Shown here piece after piece: positions 1-6,977 of a stretch of DNA of 41,602 nt. The stretch comes from Cyanocohniella sp. LLY (GTDB lineage: Bacteria; Cyanobacteriota; Cyanobacteriia; Cyanobacteriales; Nostocaceae), in NCBI GenBank assembly GCA_022241785.1, contig JAKOMP010000059.1, positions 1 through 41,602 of the forward strand, given 5' to 3'. The position numbers and the translations under genes were made by a program. Within the stretch, counting starts at the first letter, position 1, and the number at the start of each line of letters is the position of its first letter. The notes beneath the pieces are model-generated. The model did no database searches. It had not been told where the DNA came from and saw nothing but the letters and a program-made list of their open reading frames with translations.

Positions 1-207
1 AAAGCTAAAAAATATTTCCCAAATAGCAACAATACTATTATTCGTTGGTTTGATGAAATTATTGCTTACTTTGATTATGGGACAACTAGTGGTGCTGTGG
101 AAGGTATCAATAACAAACTCAAGCTGATTAAACGCTCGGCTTATGGATTTAGAAACTTTGAAAACTTCCGAATTAGATGCTTGTTAAACTGGCATTTCAA
201 TTGTTAG
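1..207 (+). CDS. ISL3-family transposase, C-terminal fragment (cut by window edge)
   Basis: This is an open frame running in from the left edge and stopping at 205-207, giving 68 residues. The sequence contains GAVEGINNKLKLIKR followed by AYGFRNFENFRIR, which matches the conserved end of ISL3-family DDE transposases, where a glutamate in the VEGxNNxxK motif completes the catalytic triad. Only the tail is visible, so I cannot say whether the element is intact. A candidate right terminal inverted repeat follows 20 bp downstream. The family call rests on the motif and is fairly sure; the activity of the element is unknown. Confidence 0.8.
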   Translation, partial: KAKKYFPNSNNTIIRWFDEIIAYFDYGTTSGAVEGINNKLKLIKRSAYGFRNFENFRIRCLLNWHFNC

Positions 208-224
208 TTTAGCATAATAAGTAC

Positions 225-241
225 TGAAGAGCCAATTATTT
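225..241. mobile_element. Probable right end of the ISL3-type element with candidate 8-bp target repeat
   Basis: The sequence tgaagagcc (225-233) reads GGCTCTTCA on the other strand. ISL3 elements typically begin with GGCTCTT. The next 8 bp, aattattt (234-241), would be the target duplication, since ISL3 elements usually make 8-bp repeats. The left end lies outside the window, so the duplication cannot be confirmed. Confidence 0.55.
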
Positions 242-330
242 TTACTCATTTTAACAAATATTTTGGTAGCATTACTGGCACTGAAGAAGCTACAAAATCG
301 GCGTTATTTCGTATGATATTTTCTTCTTGA
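234..330 (+). pseudogene. Possible 3' remnant of a gene interrupted by the IS (weak)
   Basis: A plus-strand frame stays open from the proposed IS boundary to a TGA at 328-330 and encodes about 31 residues, including KYFGSITGTEEATKSALFR. It has no start or ribosome binding site of its own. It could be the tail of a gene cut by the insertion, or chance. I do not recognise a family. From 331 to 556 I see no gene. Confidence 0.2.
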
Positions 331-570
331 AAAACGGAAAATTGCCCGCATTTTCAATGTTGTTGGGGGATAAATAAGTGCTAAAAATTACAACATACCA
401 CTTTTGAAACAACTACTGAGTTATAGATCGACTTATTCCAATAAAGTTTTTTTACCTTATTTTTCTGTGCTTTAAAAGCATCTATAAAGTATTAGAATAT
501 AAGCAAAACCTAGTCCTGATAACCGCTAATAAAATCTGAATATCTAGCACTTCTGTAGGTGAAGAATTTT

Positions 571-1164
571 ATGCAAACCGCAACCCAAAAACGTTATTAC
601 ACCCCCGAAGAATATCTAGAACTAGAAGAAAAAGCCGAATTTAGAAGCGAATACCGCAATAGAGAAATTATTCCCATGACAGGTGGTACTACCAATCATA
701 ATAAAATAGCCCTTAATGTAGTGTTTGCTTTAAAATTTGCTTTGCGGGGTCAAGATTACGAGATTTATATTGCTGATGTGCGTTTGTGGCTACCTCGTTA
801 TCAGCAGTACACTTACCCTGATGTCATGGTAATTCAGGGTAAACCAGTTTACGCTGGTACTAATACCACCACTGTCACGAATCCATCATTAATTGTGGAA
901 GTTTTATCTAAATCTACGAAAAATTATGACCAAGGAGATAAATTTCATTCTTATCGCTCTATTCCAGAGTTTCAGGAATATATCTTAATTGATCAATATC
1001 AATATCGTGTGATGCAATATGTCAAAACTGCGACTGATCAATGGTTATTTACAGAATTAGAAGGTGAAGCTGCTACCTTAACGCTCAACACGGTTGATTT
1101 GCAAATCTCTCTACCGGAAATTTATGAAAAAGTGAATTTTATTGATAGCGAGCAAGAAGAATGA
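571..1164 (+). CDS. Uma2 family (DUF820) PD-(D/E)xK nuclease-fold protein
   Basis: This 197-residue protein has the usual order of the Uma2/DUF820 family: an N-terminal YTPEEYLELEE segment, a mid-protein YPDVMVI strand, then VEVLSKST and YDQGDK, and a YILID strand. In this family the PD, the E of VEVLS and the following lysine are the predicted nuclease residues. The family is greatly expanded in cyanobacteria and its cellular role is unknown. I chose ATG 571 over GTG 559 because AGGTGAAG (557-564) is a well spaced ribosome binding site for ATG and overlaps the GTG. It sits alone between an IS end and MITEs, in an accessory patch. Confidence 0.85.
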   Translation: MQTATQKRYYTPEEYLELEEKAEFRSEYRNREIIPMTGGTTNHNKIALNVVFALKFALRGQDYEIYIADVRLWLPRYQQYTYPDVMVIQGKPVYAGTNTTTVTNPSLIVEVLSKSTKNYDQGDKFHSYRSIPEFQEYILIDQYQYRVMQYVKTATDQWLFTELEGEAATLTLNTVDLQISLPEIYEKVNFIDSEQEE

Positions 1165-1234
1165 ATCAATTCAAAATTTAAAACGAAGCTCAGAAATTAA
1201 TTTAATTTCAGTTGAATAAGCTATTACATATTTA

Positions 1235-1396
1235 ACGTGAGTTCGACAAGTTTTTTTTGACCTCTCCCCCAACCCCTCTCCGACGCGGAGAGGGGAGAAA
1301 GATCATGACATATCGACGAAAAATAAAGGTTTTAAAGCCTCTCTCCTTGCAGGGGAGAGGTTTGGAGAGGGGTTTTTCCAACCGTCGAACTCACGT
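1235..1396. mobile_element. MITE-like element with 13-bp terminal inverted repeats and 7-bp flanking repeat
   Basis: ACGTGAGTTCGAC at 1235-1247 is the exact reverse complement of 1384-1396. The 162-bp unit is flanked by ATATTTA at 1228-1234 and 1397-1403, as expected of a target duplication. It has no coding capacity. The inside holds two C/T-rich and G/A-rich hairpin-forming blocks: 1261-1300, around a GACGCGGAG centre, and 1338-1377, containing GGGGAGAGGTTTGGAGAGGG. I recall blocks of this sort as widespread between Nostoc genes. A non-autonomous element mobilised in trans is the simplest reading. Confidence 0.7.
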
Positions 1397-1405
1397 ATAT
1401 TTAAC

Positions 1406-1547
1406 AGGACTTACGTAAACCTAACGTATTTCCGTCATTGCAACCGTAGGGTAAAGCCCTAACGGGCATGGCTGCGCTTACCGCGTAGCGTGCCGGAGGC
1501 TCTAGCAATCTCAAAGCCTTTATTTTCATGACGAGTGCGTAAGTCCT
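1406..1547. mobile_element. Short inverted-repeat element, family A copy 1 (carries a 52-bp insert)
   Basis: The ends AGGACTTACG (1406-1415) and CGTAAGTCCT (1538-1547) are perfect 10-bp inverted repeats. The body shares cgtcattgc, agcaatctcaaagcct and cgagtgcgtaagtcct with copies at 6381-6472 and 21826-21916. This copy is about 50 bp longer because 1452-1503 is absent from the other two. It lies 9 bp beyond the right terminal repeat of the neighbouring MITE. Confidence 0.75.
1452..1503. repeat. Nested GC-rich repeat inserted in family A copy 1
   Basis: These 52 bp interrupt the element between ccgtaggg and agcaatctc, which are adjacent in copies 2 and 3. The insert is GC-rich (GGGCATGGCTGCGCTTACC, GCGTAGCGTGCCGGAGGC) and can fold on itself. 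It resembles the dispersed GC-rich palindromes I associate with Nostoc intergenic regions. Confidence 0.6.
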
Positions 1548-1580
1548 AAATTTTATTTATTACTTAATATTTTAAGAAAT

Positions 1581-1612
1581 TTACCATTCAGCTAAAGCGA
1601 TCGCTATTCCTT
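1581..1612. repeat. 32-bp direct repeat, left copy (duplicate tail of the HEAT-repeat gene)
   Basis: Positions 1581-1612 match 2130-2161 at 31 of 32 bases. Read on the minus strand, both copies encode GIAIALAEW and a TAA stop; the one mismatch is a synonymous GAA/GAG change. The right copy is the true 3' end of the HEAT-repeat gene. The left copy has no gene attached and lies just beyond hicA. Confidence 0.85.
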
Positions 1613-1629
1613 ATTATGAAAATTTAGTG

Positions 1630-1848
1630 CTACTCCAACATATCTTCCACAGACAAACCAATATCATTTGCAATCTGACGTAGCAATCTTGGTGAAATAT
1701 CACGTCCTTTATGAAATGGAACAGTTGTTCCTCGACCATCTTCATGTCGAAACTGCTTGTGTGAACCTTTTTGACGCACCTCCACAAAACCGAGGTTTTC
1801 TAGAATACGGACAACTTCTTGTGGCTTGAGTACAGGAATATTACTCAT
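1630..1848 (-). CDS. hicA: HicA-family mRNA interferase toxin
   Basis: This 72-residue protein has the HicA (YcfA) fold pattern: an N-terminal helix (EVVRILENLGF), then KGSHKQFRH with the catalytic His30, a GRGTTVPFHKG strand region, and a helix beginning with RLLRQIANDIG. HicA toxins cut mRNA on the ribosome and are neutralised by HicB. The gene follows hicB by 6 nt, so the two are almost certainly one transcript. The length is typical and all expected residues are present. Position is notable: the pair sits between duplicated copies of the neighbouring gene's tail. Confidence 0.9.
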   Translation of the reverse strand: MSNIPVLKPQEVVRILENLGFVEVRQKGSHKQFRHEDGRGTTVPFHKGRDISPRLLRQIANDIGLSVEDMLE

Positions 1849-1854
1849 GCTCTA

Positions 1855-2061
1855 CTAAACCACAATCTGTTGAATCCCAACAAATTCAGTCTCAAATTTC
1901 GCGTCGTCATCTTCTAACAGCATAGAAATAACTTCGCGTAGATTATTTTGTAACTCATCTAGAGTTTCCCCCTGAGAATGCGCTCCCGGAAATCCAGGAA
2001 CATAGCCAACGTAGAGGTTTGTTTCACTATCTCGCTCGATGATCGCGGTAAAGGTTTTCAT
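1855..2061 (-). CDS. hicB: HicB-family antitoxin
   Basis: This 68-residue protein begins with MKTFTAIIERDSETNLYVGY and continues with PGFPGAHSQGETLDELQNNLREVI, which is the standard HicB N-terminal RNase H-like fold. It lacks the C-terminal ribbon-helix-helix or HTH domain of longer HicB proteins, so it may bind HicA without being a strong DNA-binding repressor by itself. It precedes hicA by 6 nt and starts 68 nt after the HEAT-repeat gene ends. No clear Shine-Dalgarno sequence is seen, so it may depend on read-through from upstream. Confidence 0.88.
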   Translation of the reverse strand: MKTFTAIIERDSETNLYVGYVPGFPGAHSQGETLDELQNNLREVISMLLEDDDAKFETEFVGIQQIVV

Positions 2062-2129
2062 AAAGTTCGGTTGTTAGCGATTGCTGTAAATCATAGCCCG
2101 ACAATTGCATCCTGTTTACAATCTTATCG

Positions 2130-2161
2130 TTACCACTCAGCTAAAGCGATCGCTATTCCTT
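2130..2161. repeat. 32-bp direct repeat, right copy (end of the HEAT-repeat gene)
   Basis: This is the partner of 1581-1612 and contains a HIP1 octamer. The two copies are 549 bp apart start to start, and the interval holds only hicA and hicB with short flanks. Confidence 0.85.
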
Positions 2162-3428
2162 GTTGCAAATCCGGGGTGATTTTTTGATCATTCGCTAATT
2201 GCTGTAATTTTTGATATGCATCCTCTCCAGCTAGTTTTTTTAAGGAGGCGATCGCCCGGAGTCTAACTATTTGATTAGTATCAGCTAAAAGTAAAATTAA
2301 TGACTCAGTAGCTTGTTGATTACCTAACTGTCCCAAAGCTAGAGCGATCGCACTTTTAATACTGGCAATATTGGTGGCTGGATGTTGAGATTGCAATACC
2401 TCTAATAAAATTTCTGCGGCTGGTGTCGTTAATTGCGGTTTTTGTACTTGTCCTAAAACTGTAATAATTTCCTGCCATAGTGTTTCTGATGTAGTGCGAT
2501 TAAATGCTTGGTGCAAATACTCCAAACCAGATAATGTCTCACACCATATTAAACCTCGAATAATTTCTAATTGCAGTTGTAATGGTGTATTAGGTGATAC
2601 CAGCACCTGAAATAATTGGTGAGATGCTTCATCTGTACCCATGCGAGACAAAGCGATCGCCGCTGCACGACAAACCTCTAGATGCAAATCGGACAATCTA
2701 GGTTGTAATCTAGTGACTAAATCTAATTCTGCACATAAATCAGCGCGGAAACCTAAACCCAGCACTGCTGCACGTCTGACGGTAGCCGCTACATCATCCA
2801 AGGCATTTAATAGTACTGGTGGTATGCGCTGATCATGAAAGCTGCTGAGGGCTTCGATAGCAGTGGTGCGGACAACTACTTGTGAATCTTCTACCACACT
2901 TAATAGCGGAGGGATAATTTCTTGACTGCCAATATAAGCAAGCGATCGCACCGCCAAAAGTCTTGTATCTTCATGTTGTAGCAGTTCAGTCAGTGCTGTA
3001 ATTGCCACAGTACCCATTTGTCCTAGTGCTGTTGAGGCAATTACTTTGAGTTCTTCATCATCGGTACTTTTCAGTAATTCCACTAAACAATGTATTGTAT
3101 CTGGGTGTTGAAATTTACCTAAAATTCGGGCTGCATACCAGCGTAATTCTTCTTCGGCTTCTTCATCTTTTAAGATGTCAATTAACGGGGGTATGGCAAT
3201 ATTACCCAACTGAGTCAACACTTTAGTAATATCCCAACGTTGCTGAAAGTCTCCTAATAGTAAAACCGAGAGTGCTAATTCTAGGAGATGTTCTTGATTG
3301 TTAGCTATCTCTGGATTGCTTGAAGTTTCTTTTAAAGTTAACTGTTGGAGATACTGAATCAATGATGACCAGTCAGATGTATCTTGTGCTGATTGTGCTT
3401 GTACTAAAAGTTGGTGGATGTTGTTCAC
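2130..3428 (-). CDS. HEAT-repeat (PBS-lyase HEAT-like) protein
   Basis: This 432-residue protein is built almost entirely of HEAT-like repeats of about 31 residues (for example IPPLIDILKDEEAEEELRWY, then HCLVELLKSTDDEELKVIAS and LLSVVEDSQVVVRTTAIEAL). Such repeats form an alpha-solenoid scaffold. In cyanobacteria they occur in phycobilin lyases but also in many proteins of unknown role; nothing here shows lyase activity. There is no signal peptide. The start is a GTG at 3428; no in-frame ATG lies close by. The stop (2130-2132) lies inside the 32-bp direct repeat shared with 1581-1612. Confidence 0.8.
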   Translation of the reverse strand: MNNIHQLLVQAQSAQDTSDWSSLIQYLQQLTLKETSSNPEIANNQEHLLELALSVLLLGDFQQRWDITKVLTQLGNIAIPPLIDILKDEEAEEELRWYAARILGKFQHPDTIHCLVELLKSTDDEELKVIASTALGQMGTVAITALTELLQHEDTRLLAVRSLAYIGSQEIIPPLLSVVEDSQVVVRTTAIEALSSFHDQRIPPVLLNALDDVAATVRRAAVLGLGFRADLCAELDLVTRLQPRLSDLHLEVCRAAAIALSRMGTDEASHQLFQVLVSPNTPLQLQLEIIRGLIWCETLSGLEYLHQAFNRTTSETLWQEIITVLGQVQKPQLTTPAAEILLEVLQSQHPATNIASIKSAIALALGQLGNQQATESLILLLADTNQIVRLRAIASLKKLAGEDAYQKLQQLANDQKITPDLQQGIAIALAEW

Positions 3429-3473
3429 GATGGCAAGTGGGGAATGGGGGAGATGGTTCGGGTTTTGGATAAC

Positions 3474-3508
3474 TTGCTAGCCTCTAGCCCCTAGTCTCTA
3501 GCCTCTAG
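3474..3508. repeat. Heptanucleotide tandem repeat (CCTCTAG type)
   Basis: Five 7-bp units ending in CTAG run up to one base before the stop codon of the Rieske gene: ttgctag, cctctag, cccctag, tctctag, cctctag. Short heptameric repeats like this are typical of heterocystous cyanobacteria. The same unit recurs around 14190-14215 and at 35047-35074. Confidence 0.8.
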
Positions 3509-3509
3509 C

Positions 3510-3917
3510 TTAATTTGCCTGGACTAATACTGAATCATTCTCAATTTTGGCGGTGTAAGTTTTAAGTGGTTCTGTAGCGGGGCCTTTTTGTACACTACCA
3601 TCGGCTGCAAATTCGGAACCATGACAACGACAGTTGAAATTTTTGGCTTCGGTTTGCCATGTTACGGTACAACCCGCATGTGTACAAGTGGGATCAACAG
3701 CAATTAAATTGTCACTTTGAGATGTACCAACTACTAAAACGTTGACATTAGGCCAGTTTTTCACCAGTAATTCGCCATTTTTATCTAAATCTGCGGCATT
3801 ACCCACTGTTTGCCAATCTCCAGATGCAGTTTCAGAAGTACAAGCTGCGATCGCTATAGGTAGGCTACCAGATATTCCTGCTAAACCTACCCAATTAATG
3901 AACTCACGACGTTTCAT
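3510..3917 (-). CDS. Small Rieske [2Fe-2S] protein, exported
   Basis: This 135-residue protein has both Rieske boxes: CTHAGC, with ligands Cys78 and His80 and disulfide Cys83, and CRCHG, with ligands Cys96 and His99 and disulfide Cys98. The start MKRREF with a following hydrophobic stretch resembles a twin-arginine signal, and IAIAAC around residue 26 resembles a lipobox, so it is probably anchored in the thylakoid or plasma membrane, facing the lumen or periplasm. It is shorter than PetC of the cytochrome b6f complex and lacks PetC's long transmembrane anchor. It is therefore a separate Rieske protein whose electron partner is unknown. It is followed by the HEAT gene 81 nt downstream. Confidence 0.88.
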   Translation of the reverse strand: MKRREFINWVGLAGISGSLPIAIAACTSETASGDWQTVGNAADLDKNGELLVKNWPNVNVLVVGTSQSDNLIAVDPTCTHAGCTVTWQTEAKNFNCRCHGSEFAADGSVQKGPATEPLKTYTAKIENDSVLVQAN

Positions 3918-3994
3918 AATTCTGAAAATTCTCTGTAATACTGATTGAGCATTATCTTAGCAGGTCAATAAAGTTACTTCAAATGGTAGCCCTA

Positions 3995-6208
3995 TCATAA
4001 CTTTGGTAAAATTTCCGGTAACAAATGACCAGGAACTTTAGATAAAGCAATATTTTGTCCTTGAATGCCTAATTCGCTGTGGAAAGCACGAATTGTTTTT
4101 ACCACATAAGTCAAAGTTGTTTGATAAACCTCTGGTTGTTGATTTAATCCCTTTAAAGCTTGTAAATGATTATTTAATGCTGCTTCTAAGTGTTGTAAAC
4201 TAGTAGCTTTGTTACCAATAAAAGAACTATCTGTTACTAGCTGATAATGGGCTAAACCCAAGTTATTATGAGTAGCAAATAAATCAAAACTTAAAGGTAT
4301 CCCACTCAATGAATGAGCCAACGCAATGGCTTCGTCATAAGCGATAATAGACAGTTTCAATAACTTTTGCCGTGCTTCTTTAGTTGTTGAAGATAAATTG
4401 GCTAAATGCCAATAGGCAGTACCAAGATTATTTTGTGTAGCAGCACAAGCACTAGGAACATGAGCAGGTGTACGATATTTTAAAGCTTCACAATAAACAT
4501 TAATAGCTAGTTGCAGATGTTCAGATGGTTGTTCATATTGTGCTAAATTCCAGTAGGCAGTGCCAATATTGTTTTGAATCATCCCATATTTGAGCGGTTC
4601 CTGTTCAGGGTTGTAATAAGCCAATGCTTGACTGTATGATGCGATCGCCTGCTGCAAATGCTCCACTGGTTGTTCGTATTGGGCTAAATGCCAATAAGCA
4701 GTACCTAAATTATTCTGGCAAGCCGCATACTTTAAGGGTTCCATTTCCACCGTCCGATAGCGCAGCGCCTCACTGTAAGCTGAGACTGCCTTTTGCCAAT
4801 TTTCCGATGGGTTAGCAAACCGAGCTAAATCACCGTAAGCTGTCCCCAGATTATTTTGCACCCGTGCATAAGTTTCTGATTGTTCTTGGGCAGAGATGAT
4901 ATTTAAAGCCAACTGATAAAATTCTATTCCCTGCTGTATGTAATTGGGCCCATCTGCCGCATTGTGCGGTGTGCGGGACAACATCCAATAAAGTGTCCCC
5001 AAGTCATTTAAAATATCTGGTAGTTGGGGTGATGCTTCATCGTAGGCGATCGCCTCTTGATAAGCGAGAATTGCTACCATCAAGTTTTCTAAAGTTGACT
5101 GCCCTTGTTCAACCCGGAGGCGATATAAATTACCTAAGTGATGATACGCTGCGGCCAAATCCTCTTTAGAAGCTTGTTGTGCATGTAATTCTTCAATCTC
5201 TAATAGAACTTGCTGCGGTTGCCAATTATCTTCATCTTGAGAAATCTTGGTATTCAGCGTTGCTATTACTAGCTCGGTTAGCTCCTTGCTAATATAAGAC
5301 AACGACGATATTGATGGGCTATTATCTCTACTAGATTGACTACTTGTTGATTTCTCCGTCTTTGGTCTAGCCTGCAATGATTCTTCATTCACAGCTACAG
5401 CTTCTTGCTGTTTATCTAGAGAATTTCCTGGTGTTTTCTCAGTGAAGTCAAAATCATCTCCAAATTTGAAGTCTGTAGTCGAGACATTTCTCATTTCTGC
5501 TTCCAGAACTGATTCATCCACAAAAGATTGCTCATTTCCTAAATCCAAACTTCTAGAACTAGCAGCACGTTCTGGATAACCTTGATTTTGTGTCGTGGGT
5601 GTAGGTTCTCCCGCAAAAACAAACACACCAGTCCGCCAACGCCAAAACTGTGGTACTGACTGCTGAATAGCTGATAACCAAGGCCGTGAAACCCACAACA
5701 GCACACTGGAATCTAGAAACCGACCAGATTCTTGACTAGAAAAATTCTGATCACTTAAACGCAAATAATGTAAAAACAAACGCTGTATTGCTACCGTTTG
5801 CTTAGTGAGTTGCTCCACACCGACAATTTGAAATGAAGGTATCGGTAAAGGTCGTCCAGGTGTATCTTTAGATGCACCAACAATTGGTGGTGGATAGTTA
5901 GCCAACCACTGATTTATTTGCTCTATGGGATTAGGATCACTTAAATTTAACCTTAAGGTCACCAATCGCGGATAAGCAGGAGTGCTAGTTTCATGCCCAT
6001 CGACAGGCTGATATAGCACCTGTCCCACTGGATAAGCCAAAGTAGAATGCAAACGAGCTGCCACTTGATTTCTCAAGTGTAAATCATCACTTACTGCCAA
6101 AAACAACTGTCGTCGTAAGCCCAGGCTGAGGCAAAGTTTTAGACGATGATATACTTGTCTGTTCCAAGTAAAATTATTATTGGAGTGTGGAGTATCATTC
6201 ACGCTCAT
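3995..6208 (-). CDS. TPR protein with an unassigned N-terminal domain
   Basis: This 737-residue protein has three parts. Residues 1-215 form a globular domain of unknown type (LRRQLFLAVSDDLHLRNQVA, then WVSRPWLSAIQQSVPQFWRW); it vaguely recalls a P-loop NTPase, but I see no Walker A motif. Residues about 220-315 are acidic, Ser-rich and probably disordered. From about 320 on there are tetratricopeptide repeats, with three or four near-identical units containing QNNLGTAYWHLAQYEQP. TPRs mediate protein binding. No signal peptide is seen. The near-identical units are also visible in DNA as repeats of about 120 bp in 4400-4860. The function is unknown. Confidence 0.75.
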   Translation of the reverse strand: MSVNDTPHSNNNFTWNRQVYHRLKLCLSLGLRRQLFLAVSDDLHLRNQVAARLHSTLAYPVGQVLYQPVDGHETSTPAYPRLVTLRLNLSDPNPIEQINQWLANYPPPIVGASKDTPGRPLPIPSFQIVGVEQLTKQTVAIQRLFLHYLRLSDQNFSSQESGRFLDSSVLLWVSRPWLSAIQQSVPQFWRWRTGVFVFAGEPTPTTQNQGYPERAASSRSLDLGNEQSFVDESVLEAEMRNVSTTDFKFGDDFDFTEKTPGNSLDKQQEAVAVNEESLQARPKTEKSTSSQSSRDNSPSISSLSYISKELTELVIATLNTKISQDEDNWQPQQVLLEIEELHAQQASKEDLAAAYHHLGNLYRLRVEQGQSTLENLMVAILAYQEAIAYDEASPQLPDILNDLGTLYWMLSRTPHNAADGPNYIQQGIEFYQLALNIISAQEQSETYARVQNNLGTAYGDLARFANPSENWQKAVSAYSEALRYRTVEMEPLKYAACQNNLGTAYWHLAQYEQPVEHLQQAIASYSQALAYYNPEQEPLKYGMIQNNIGTAYWNLAQYEQPSEHLQLAINVYCEALKYRTPAHVPSACAATQNNLGTAYWHLANLSSTTKEARQKLLKLSIIAYDEAIALAHSLSGIPLSFDLFATHNNLGLAHYQLVTDSSFIGNKATSLQHLEAALNNHLQALKGLNQQPEVYQTTLTYVVKTIRAFHSELGIQGQNIALSKVPGHLLPEILPKL

Positions 6209-6380
6209 GGCGGCTAAATAGCCAAAACATACTACACATAAACTTTACAAGATGTATCCCGGTAGACGAAAAACTTAATTATGACAGTTAATTTGCTAAG
6301 GATGAATCCATCCTTTGAGGTTTAATCAATTTTTAAGTATAAATATATACTTAAATTTTCTTTTATGATTCTAGCAAAAC
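6209..6380. other. Gene-free upstream region of the TPR gene
   Basis: With the element that follows, this makes a gap of about 340 bp to psb34. The only structure I see is a short dyad, AAGGATGAATCCATCCTT at 6298-6315. No ORF or RNA gene is evident. Confidence 0.4.
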
Positions 6381-6472
6381 AGGACTGACGTAACCAACCA
6401 CGTATTTTCGTCATTGCGACAGTAGAGAAGCAATCTCAAAGCCTTTATTTTCATGACGAGTGCGTAAGTCCT
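6381..6472. mobile_element. Short inverted-repeat element, family A copy 2
   Basis: AGGACTGACG at the left and CGTAAGTCCT at the right match the other copies (one mismatch in the left end). At 92 bp this is essentially the uninterrupted form; the stretch agcaatctcaaagcct is identical to copies 1 and 3. No clear target duplication is visible. Confidence 0.75.
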
Positions 6473-6552
6473 ACAAAAAACAAAAAACAAGGCTCCTATT
6501 AATCAGGGAACCTTTATAGCTAAAAAATTTAATTTTATTAAACAGTTTATGT

Positions 6553-6732
6553 CTAACTGACATGAGAAACAGAGAAGGCAACAAAAATTAAGCCAGCAAC
6601 CAAAACTGCACCAGCCAGCCCTAAGAAAATGTAGTTACGCTTTTGCTCATTTGTAGGAGGTTCTGCTTGGTAAACTTTTGGTTCCTTGGCAAAATTGTTC
6701 AAAAGTCCGCCTTCTTCGTTTGTATAGGGCAT
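6553..6732 (-). CDS. psb34: Psb34, photosystem II assembly small membrane protein (HliP-like N-terminus)
   Basis: A 59-residue protein that begins MPYTNEEGGLLNNFAKEPK, continues VYQAEPPTNEQKRNYI and ends in one transmembrane helix (FLGLAGAVLVAGLIFVAFSV). This is the pattern of the cyanobacterial ssl1498 family, now called Psb34, which binds CP47 during photosystem II assembly near the site used by high-light-inducible proteins. AAGGA lies 8 nt before the ATG. It is monocistronic, with the TPR gene upstream of a family A element. The name is from memory of the family; length and motif fit well. Confidence 0.85.
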   Translation of the reverse strand: MPYTNEEGGLLNNFAKEPKVYQAEPPTNEQKRNYIFLGLAGAVLVAGLIFVAFSVSHVS

Positions 6733-6977
6733 GAATTAATTCCTTCACTATCTTCTTTAATTGAATTTATGTTACATAAACCCTATATTCTGCTCGCTTA
6801 CTGAGAGACAAATCGTTACATTAGGTGCTGAGGATTGGGGATATGAGGAAGAAATATTTTGTTAATAGCCCAAATTCTTCCCCCCTTGTCCCCTTGCACC
6901 GCACTGAGCTTGTCGTTCGCGCAGCGTCTCGAAGAGAAGTGTCCCCTTCCCACTCCCCACTCCCTACTCCCCACTCC

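Noticed and set aside
1978-2187. Plus-strand ORF of 69 codons over hicB and the HEAT gene end
   Set aside because: It is antisense to well supported genes, crosses the intergenic gap, and has no ribosome binding site or recognisable sequence.
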